Part shown: positions 58,671 through 64,000 of the stretch, piece by piece
How the letters are laid out: each line of letters starts with the position of its first letter
Position numbering within the stretch: position 1 is the first letter of the stretch
Source of the DNA: QHWT01 sp963755695
Lineage (GTDB): Bacteria > Acidobacteriota > Vicinamibacteria > Vicinamibacterales > 2-12-FULL-66-21
DNA length: 64,000 bases
Direction of reading: 5' to 3'
Assembly: GCA_963755695.1 (NCBI GenBank)
Contig: CAVWLB010000010.1
Location: 2,046,001-2,110,000, forward strand
Program-made: the position numbers and the translations under genes
Notes under the pieces: generated by a model
Database searches by the model: none
What the model was told of the DNA's origin: nothing
What the model saw: the letters and a program-made list of their open reading frames with translations, nothing else

Positions 58671-59720
58671 CTACGCGTCGATCGCGTTCGCGATATACGT
58701 GCCGGCATCGGTCGTTCCCAGCTTGCCACCGATGTCACCGGTCACCTGATTCTCGCGCACCGCTTCCAATACCGCCGCGTCGATTGCCGCGGCTTCCGTG
58801 GTGAGCCCTACCGTCTCCAGCATCAATGCGGCAGACGAGATCGCGCCGATCGGGTTCGCGAGGTTCTTACCCGCAAATTTCGGCGCGGAGCCATGTACCG
58901 GCTCGAACATCGAGGTCTTGCCCGGATGAATGTTGCCCGACGCCGCCATTCCGAGCCCGCCCTGAAAGGTCGCGCCCAGATCGGTCACGATGTCGCCGAA
59001 CAGATTGTTGGTGACGATTACGCCGAACTGCGCGGGATCGAGAACCATGTACATCGCGAGCGCGTCGATGTAGTAGTGCGTCGCCTGGATGTTGGGGTAC
59101 TCCGTCGCGACCTCCTTGAACACGCGCTGCCAGAGAGCGTGTCCCTGCTGCATCGCGTTGCTCTTGTCCGCCATGCACATGTTCTTCAGTCCTCGGGCGT
59201 GCGCGAACTCGAACGCGTAGCGCACGATCCGATTGACGCCCTTCCAGGTGTTGAGCTCCTCCTGGATTGCCACCTCGTCTTCCGTTCCCGGCTTGAAGCG
59301 CCCGCCGACGCCGACGTAGAGGCCTTCCGTGTTCTCGCGGAAGACGACGAAGTTCACATCCTTCGGCCCGCGATTCTTCAAAGGACACAGCCGCTCGTCG
59401 AGCAGCTTCACCGGCCGATAGTTGACGTAGAGATCGAGCTCGAAGCGAGTACCGAGCAGGATGTCGCGCGCGTGGCGATTGTCGGGCACGCGGGGATCAC
59501 CGAGCGCGCCGATGAAGATCGCGTCGAAGTCGTCGCGCAGCATCGCGTAGCCGTCTGGCGGAATCGTCACGCCGGTCTCGAGGAAATAGTCGGCGCCCCA
59601 GGGCAGGTGCTCGAACTGGAACCGGCGCCCGAACACCTCGCCGACCCGCGTGAGGACCTTCACCGCCTCGCTCGTGACTTCCTTTCCGATTCCGTCACCC
59701 CGGATAATCGCGAATCTCAT
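58671..59720 (-). CDS. Isopropylmalate/isocitrate-type beta-decarboxylating dehydrogenase
   Basis: A 349-residue NAD-dependent beta-decarboxylating dehydrogenase. GDGIGKEV at the N-terminus, DAIFIGALGDPRVPDNR, FRENTEGLYVGVGGRF (substrate loop), NMCMADKSNAM, NLFGDIVTDLGAT and EPVHGSAPKFAGKNLANPIG are the family hallmarks. It could be 3-isopropylmalate dehydrogenase or a tartrate/homoisocitrate relative; the lack of leucine genes nearby leaves this open. It sits between two thiolase genes on the same strand. Confidence 0.85.
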   Translation of the reverse strand: MRFAIIRGDGIGKEVTSEAVKVLTRVGEVFGRRFQFEHLPWGADYFLETGVTIPPDGYAMLRDDFDAIFIGALGDPRVPDNRHARDILLGTRFELDLYVNYRPVKLLDERLCPLKNRGPKDVNFVVFRENTEGLYVGVGGRFKPGTEDEVAIQEELNTWKGVNRIVRYAFEFAHARGLKNMCMADKSNAMQQGHALWQRVFKEVATEYPNIQATHYYIDALAMYMVLDPAQFGVIVTNNLFGDIVTDLGATFQGGLGMAASGNIHPGKTSMFEPVHGSAPKFAGKNLANPIGAISSAALMLETVGLTTEAAAIDAAVLEAVRENQVTGDIGGKLGTTDAGTYIANAIDA

Positions 59721-59748
59721 GCGTCAGCATTCATCGGTGCGCGGCCCC

Positions 59749-60987
59749 TCACGCTCTTTCTATCGCCAAGGCCATGCCCATCCCTCCGCTCACGCACAGC
59801 GTAGCGAGGCCAAGCCGTGATCCACGGCGCATCATTTCATACAGCAGCGTGACCACGATGCGCGTGCCGGTGGCTCCGATCGGGTGCCCGAGGGCGATGG
59901 CGCCGCCGTTGACGTTCACCTTCTCGATCGGGATCGGCAGGTCGCGCAAGACGGCGAGCACTTGGGGCGCGAACGCTTCATTCAACTCGACGAGTTCGAA
60001 ATCCTCGAGGTGGACACCGGTGCGATCGACCAGCTTGTTCACCGCCGGCACGGGGCCGATACCCATGATCCGCGGGTCGACGCCTGCGCTCGCCCATCCC
60101 ACGATTCGAGCCAGCGGTTTCACGCCGTCCGCTTTCGCCCTGTCCGCGTTCATCAGGACGACCGCGGCGCCACCGTCGGTGATCCCCGACGAGGATCCAG
60201 CCGTAATGATGCCGCGCTGACCGGCAACGTCGCCAAAGACGACCGGCAGCTTGGCCAGGCTCTCGATCGTCGTCCCCGCGCGTGGATGTTCATCCTCCGT
60301 GAGGTAGGCCGGGTCTTCCGACGCGGCCTCCGGACGGCGAGTCTGAAAACCGGCCTTATCTGATAGCGGAACCGGTACAATTTCGTCGCGGAACCTTCCC
60401 TCAGCCATCGCGCGTTCCGCGCGCCGCTGACTCTCGAGCGCATACCGGTCGGACTGCTCGCGCGTAATGCCGTAATCGCGCGCCAGCACCTCGGCGGTCT
60501 CCCCCATGACCATCCCGCACACCGAGCAGGTGAACCCGTCGCGATACATCGCGTCGACGAGGGTGAAGTTCCCCATCCTGTGGCCCCATCGCGCCTCGTC
60601 GGAGTCGATCAGATAAGGCATGCGGCTCATCGACTCGATGCCGCCGGCGAGCACCGCTTCAGCCTCGCCCAGCATGATCGCCTGAGCGCCGCTGGCAATG
60701 GTCTGCATGCCGGACGCGCACGCCTTGTTGATCGTCTGCGCGGGAACTGTATCCGGCACACCTGCGCGCCGCCCGACCTGACGCGCTGGATTTGGTCCCG
60801 ATCCCGCCTGGCGGCCGTGACCGATTAATACCTCCTCGATCCGATCCGCCGTAATCCCTGCGCGCTCGATTGCTGCACGCGCCGCGACCGCGCCCAGTTC
60901 CGCAGGGTGGATGCTCCGCAGCGAACCACCGTAGCGTCCGATCGGCGTCCGGGCAGCACCCACGATGACGACCTCGGGAAGAGCCAT
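59749..60987 (-). CDS. Acetyl-CoA acetyltransferase / thiolase, second copy
   Basis: 412 residues from ATG 60987 (MALPEVVIVGAARTPIGRYGG); an upstream ATG at 61005 is less likely. Cys nucleophile in NKACASGMQTIASGAQ, NVNGGAIALGHPIGATGTRI with catalytic His, and CVSGGMGMALAIE with the second Cys. Complete thiolase, distinct from the one at 57386. May serve terminal beta-ketoadipyl-CoA cleavage or acetoacetyl-CoA chemistry (inference). First of the minus-strand beta-oxidation block. Confidence 0.95.
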   Translation of the reverse strand: MALPEVVIVGAARTPIGRYGGSLRSIHPAELGAVAARAAIERAGITADRIEEVLIGHGRQAGSGPNPARQVGRRAGVPDTVPAQTINKACASGMQTIASGAQAIMLGEAEAVLAGGIESMSRMPYLIDSDEARWGHRMGNFTLVDAMYRDGFTCSVCGMVMGETAEVLARDYGITREQSDRYALESQRRAERAMAEGRFRDEIVPVPLSDKAGFQTRRPEAASEDPAYLTEDEHPRAGTTIESLAKLPVVFGDVAGQRGIITAGSSSGITDGGAAVVLMNADRAKADGVKPLARIVGWASAGVDPRIMGIGPVPAVNKLVDRTGVHLEDFELVELNEAFAPQVLAVLRDLPIPIEKVNVNGGAIALGHPIGATGTRIVVTLLYEMMRRGSRLGLATLCVSGGMGMALAIERA

Positions 60988-61005
60988 AACTTCCCATGAT
61001 ATCAA

Positions 61006-61542
61006 CGGACCGTCGCGCGTCGGGGGCTTGACGAGATGGCTCCTGATCGGGCCTAATCATGAGTTGGGTGTGACGTGAAGGACCCAACCTCCCGATCGTC
61101 ATCCCCGAGGCAACCCGTTCTGTTTTGATAGTTCCGGTCGTTCCCTTCAAGGTCCCGCTGTTCAAGGCCTCAGCTTACTAGGTCCCCCGCTTCCTTCAGG
61201 TATTCCGGCAGTCTCAGGAGGATGAGATAACGATGCGTGTACGTACATTGGCGATGCTTGTCATCGCGACGCTACTGGCCTAGTCGGCTTCAAGGTGAAC
61301 CCCAACCTCAAGGACGACATCGAAAAGAAGTTGAATTCCGGCAGCTAGTCGATTCCCGACGAGTACCTCGCGCGGATTTTCGGATCGCTCTCTCCAAAAA
61401 GTTACAGGCGGTGTGACGAACGCCGGCACCCCTTGATGAATCTGCAGCGAAGCAGGACCAACCAACGGCTGAGCGTGACGGGCACATAGCGTGCTACAAG
61501 TTCCCGGTCGATCGCTCATTACTGTTGGAGGCTGAATTGAAG
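61006..61542. other. Gene-poor gap, upstream region of the TonB receptor
   Basis: The first 225 bases hold no recognised feature. A small peptide candidate lies at 61233-61348 with a good Shine-Dalgarno. The last 190 bases contain no clear promoter boxes but lead to GGAGG at 61527-61531 before the receptor start. No array of the inverted-repeat class fills this gap, unlike most others. Confidence 0.6.
61233..61348 (+). CDS. Candidate small membrane or secreted peptide (frameshifted)
   Basis: ATG 61233 gives MRVRTLAMLVIATLLA then a stop at 61281; reading one frame on gives VGFKVNPNLKDDIEKKLNSGS and TAG at 61346. Joined by a one-base shift it would be a 38-residue peptide with a hydrophobic first half and a charged, amphipathic second half. 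AGGAGG (61216-61221) lies 11 bases upstream, with an ATG-AGA-TAA mini-frame (61222) in between. Not recognised. Could be a real small gene or chance. Confidence 0.35.
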
Positions 61543-64000
61543 ATGTCTCTCCGGCCCATCAGAGCACTCCTCCTGTCGGTGCTCGTCGTTGCCTCCGTCA
61601 TTGCTCCGGCGACGGCGGTATCCGCCCAGACGACCGGGCGCATCGTGGGGCAGATTTCGGACACCCAAGGGGCGGTGCTCCCTGGCGTGACCGTCACTGT
61701 CTCCGGCCCGGCGCTTCAGGGTACCCAGGCCCAGGTCACCGATGCGCAGGGCAACTATCGTTTTATGAGCCTGCCGCCCGGACGCTACTCCCTAAAAGCC
61801 GAGCTGTCCAGTTTCAAGCCGGCGGATCAATCAAATGTTGACGTCGGTCTCGATCGGACGGTCACGATCGATCTGAAGATGCAGCTCGCATCGCTCACCG
61901 AGACCGTTCAGGTGCAGGCGCAATCTCCGGCAGTGGATATCTCGACCACGACGACGGGGGTGAACGTGACCCCGGAGCTCTTCAACAAGCTGCCGGTGCG
62001 TCGCGACTTCTACGGCCTGACCACCATGGCGCCCGGCGTCACGAGCGACAACGTCGGTCCGATGATGTACGGCTCCTCCAGCGCGGAGAACCAATACATC
62101 ATCGACGGCCTCAACACGACCGGAGTCGAGCTCGGCGACAAGGGCAAGACGCTGAACAACGACTTCATTCAGGAAGTCGAGGTGAAGACGGGCGGTCTCC
62201 CGGCCGAGTACGGCCGCATGACCGGTGGCGTCGTCAACGTGCTGACCAAGAGCGGCGGCAATCAGGTTCGCGGATCGGCGTTCGCCTTCGGCGAGGGCGG
62301 GCCGCTGCAAAGCGACAACAGCACGGCGTCGAAGCGGCCGCAGACGACCACGCAGATCCAGGACGTCGCGCACCAGGCGGATGCCGGCCTGGAGCTCGGA
62401 GGCTTCATCGTCAAGGATCGCCTCTGGTTCTTCGGCGCCTACAACCGGGTCAACGAGCGCGACGAGACAACCGTGATCAGGGAGATCGAGTCACCCGGAG
62501 CGCCTGGAATCAACAGCGTGATCCCGCTCACCATCAATCGCGACCTGTACGCGGTGAAACTGACGGCACGAGCTGGCGCATCCAACACGTTCAACTTCAA
62601 CGTGAACGGCGATCCCACGAAGCGCGACGGCAACGTGTTCATCATCAGCGGACCGCCGAGCACTTTCAGCGGGCAGGAAAAGACCGGCGGGACCGATCTG
62701 GTCGGTCGCTATAACGGCGTGTTCGGTAGTTCGTTCCTCCTCGAAGGCGTGGCGGCACGCCACAAGGAGAAAGACAACTTCTTCGGGCCCGGACGCGATA
62801 TCGTTCAGACCATCGACGGCACCGTGGATCCGAACGCCACCGCCGGCGGGTTCGGCTTCTTCCAGGACCAGGAATTCACCCGCGATGTCGTCAAGGCCGA
62901 CGTGACGAAGTACCTGGGCGCTCACGACATCAAGGCTGGCGCCGATTGGGAGCACATGTCGACGATCAACAACAATTTCAACGGCGGCGCCGGGCAGCGT
63001 ATGTACAAATTGAGCACGGAACCCGACGGGCAGGGGATCGTCTTCTACCGGCACCGCTTCTACGTGAACGACCGGGCCCCGGGTTTCGTGCGCGACGATC
63101 CGACGACGTGGCAGATTGCGCTGCCGCTCACGTCGAAGCCGGACTCGCACAACGTCTCGTTCTACGCGCAGGACAACTGGAAGGTTCGGCGAGGGATTGA
63201 CCATCAACGCCGGTATCCGGTGGGAAGGACAGGATGTCCGCAACCGCGACGGCGACAGCGCGTTCAAGTTGAACAGACAACTGGGCGCCGCGCGTCGGGT
63301 TCATCTGGGACGTGGCCGGCAACAACCGCAGCAAGCTCTATGCGAACTCGGGCCGGTTCTTCGAGAGCATCCCGATGGACATCAACATCCGCGCGTTCGG
63401 CGGCGAGGTCCAGTGCTTCTGCTACAACTTCGATCCCGATCCCGCGAACCTGATTCCCGATCCCAACGCGCCGCAGATCATCGTCCCTGCTGGGTGGCGC
63501 GGAGCCGGTCGATCCGAATCTGAAGGGCCAGTACATCGACGAGTGGCTGGCCGGCTTCGAGTATCAACTCCAGGGCGGCGATCGTGGTCGGCACCAAGTA
63601 CGTCCACCGCGATCTCGGCCGCGTGATCGAGGACTTCCTGATTCCGTCGGAAGGTAATTACTTCATCGCCAATCCTGGCACCGGGATCGGCACGGAAATG
63701 GGCGTTCTACGACGGCGTGCACACCGCGCCGGCGCCGAAGCCCGAAGCGCATCGAGAATGCCTTCGAAGTGACGACGTCAGAAGCGCTTCAGCAACAACT
63801 TGCAGTTCCTCGCGAGCGCTGGTGTTCTCCAAGCTCGAAGGCAACTACGACGGCACGTTCCAGGCATCGACCGGCCAGCTCGATCCGAACATCAACTCGG
63901 CGTTCGACTACGCCGACTTCCTCGTCAACGCCGACGGCAAGTTGAGCAACGACCGCACGGTGCAGTTCAAGTTGTTCGGCATCTACGAAGTCCTGGCGGG
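61543..64000 (+). CDS. TonB-dependent receptor with carboxypeptidase-regulatory N-terminus (3' partial, frameshifts)
   Basis: Starts at ATG 61543 (MSLRPIRALLLSVLVV) with a signal peptide ending VSAQ; GGAGG lies 11 bases upstream. Next a CarboxypepD-regulatory-like domain (GRIVGQISDTQGAVLPGVTVTV), the plug domain (RDFYGLTTMAPGV, QYIIDGLNTTGVELGD, VEVKTGGLPAEYGRMTGGVVNVLTKSGGN) and barrel strands. From 63185 the frame is repeatedly broken but strand-like sequence continues to the window end (GLTINAGIRWEGQD, WDVAGNNRSKLYANSGRFF, VFSKLEGNYDGTFQASTG). An Oar-like outer-membrane transporter; ligand unknown. Broken distal part probably reflects poor sequence near the contig end. Confidence 0.9.

Noticed and set aside
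61280..61519. Minus-strand frame in the gap before the TonB receptor
   Set aside because: No leader, motif or ribosome-binding site; it is a shadow frame over the plus-strand upstream region.

Overview
The window looks like a contig of a GC-rich soil- or sediment-type Acidobacteriota, most likely near the Vicinamibacteria. The grounds are an Oar-like TonB receptor with a carboxypeptidase-regulatory N-terminus, a DUF5777-like barrel, many exported M28 peptidases, a DUF1080 protein and an aerobic benzoyl-CoA (box) cluster. This placement is inference; no rRNA, tRNA, CRISPR, phage or transposase gene was seen. Both ends cut through genes: a cardiolipin synthase on the left and a TonB-dependent receptor on the right.

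Layout. 0-2.2 kb: phospholipase D-type synthase and an endonuclease/exonuclease/phosphatase protein. 2.2-6 kb (minus): ECF sigma factor, anti-sigma factor, TlpA thioredoxin, small protein and M28 peptidase in one operon. 6-10.3 kb: a protease/propeller/outer-membrane-barrel fusion, a mini zinc-finger anti-sigma protein and an acyl-CoA thioesterase. 10.3-14 kb (minus): TPR/aspartyl protease, a solitary nuoB-nuoI pair, ferredoxin, IclR regulator. 14-21.2 kb (plus): porin, cupredoxin, histidine kinase and sigma-54 response regulator, then a second barrel plus cupredoxin pair. 21-27 kb: enoyl-CoA hydratase, histone-H1-like protein, sugar isomerase-like protein, DUF1080 protein, M28 peptidase, 3-hydroxyacyl-CoA dehydrogenase. 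27-35 kb: boxR divergent from boxC-boxB-hydratase-aldehyde dehydrogenase-kynureninase-like gene. 35-39 kb: Dabb protein, O-methyltransferase, UPF0173 hydrolase, lipA, uracil-DNA glycosylase, lipoprotein. 39-45 kb: pyruvate dehydrogenase complex (aceE, aceF, lpdA). 45-46.5 kb: a 1.4 kb repeat array. 46.5-56.3 kb: M49-like peptidase, BON-LysM protein, glycerophosphodiesterase, MoxR ATPase plus VWA protein, LON-domain protein, BtuF-like protein, folE, TPR protein. 56.4-61 kb (minus): beta-oxidation genes (3-hydroxyacyl-CoA dehydrogenase, two thiolases) and an isopropylmalate-type dehydrogenase. 61-64 kb: a small peptide candidate and the TonB receptor.

Metabolically the box genes, hydratases, 3-hydroxyacyl-CoA dehydrogenases and thiolases could take benzoyl-CoA to acetyl-CoA and succinyl-CoA, with pyruvate dehydrogenase and lipoate synthesis nearby. 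The box reductase (boxA) and a benzoate-CoA ligase are not in the window.

The most unusual feature is not a gene. At least fifteen gene boundaries are filled by short-word (mostly 7-8 nt) repeat arrays arranged as two inverted arms. Each array uses its own word, so the architecture is shared but the sequence is not. Some arrays run into coding sequence: an anti-sigma linker, a VWA-protein linker, the end of an aminotransferase, and apparently the signal peptide of a peptidase.

Data quality is uneven. Many genes carry single-base frameshifts, clustered at 9.9-13, 27.5-32, 36.5-37.8 and 63.2-64 kb, and a 77-base G run sits between two copies of a 352-base segment at 19.3-20.2 kb. I treat these as sequencing or assembly errors and annotate the genes as intended reading frames. 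No tool was run; every family call is by recognition of motifs.
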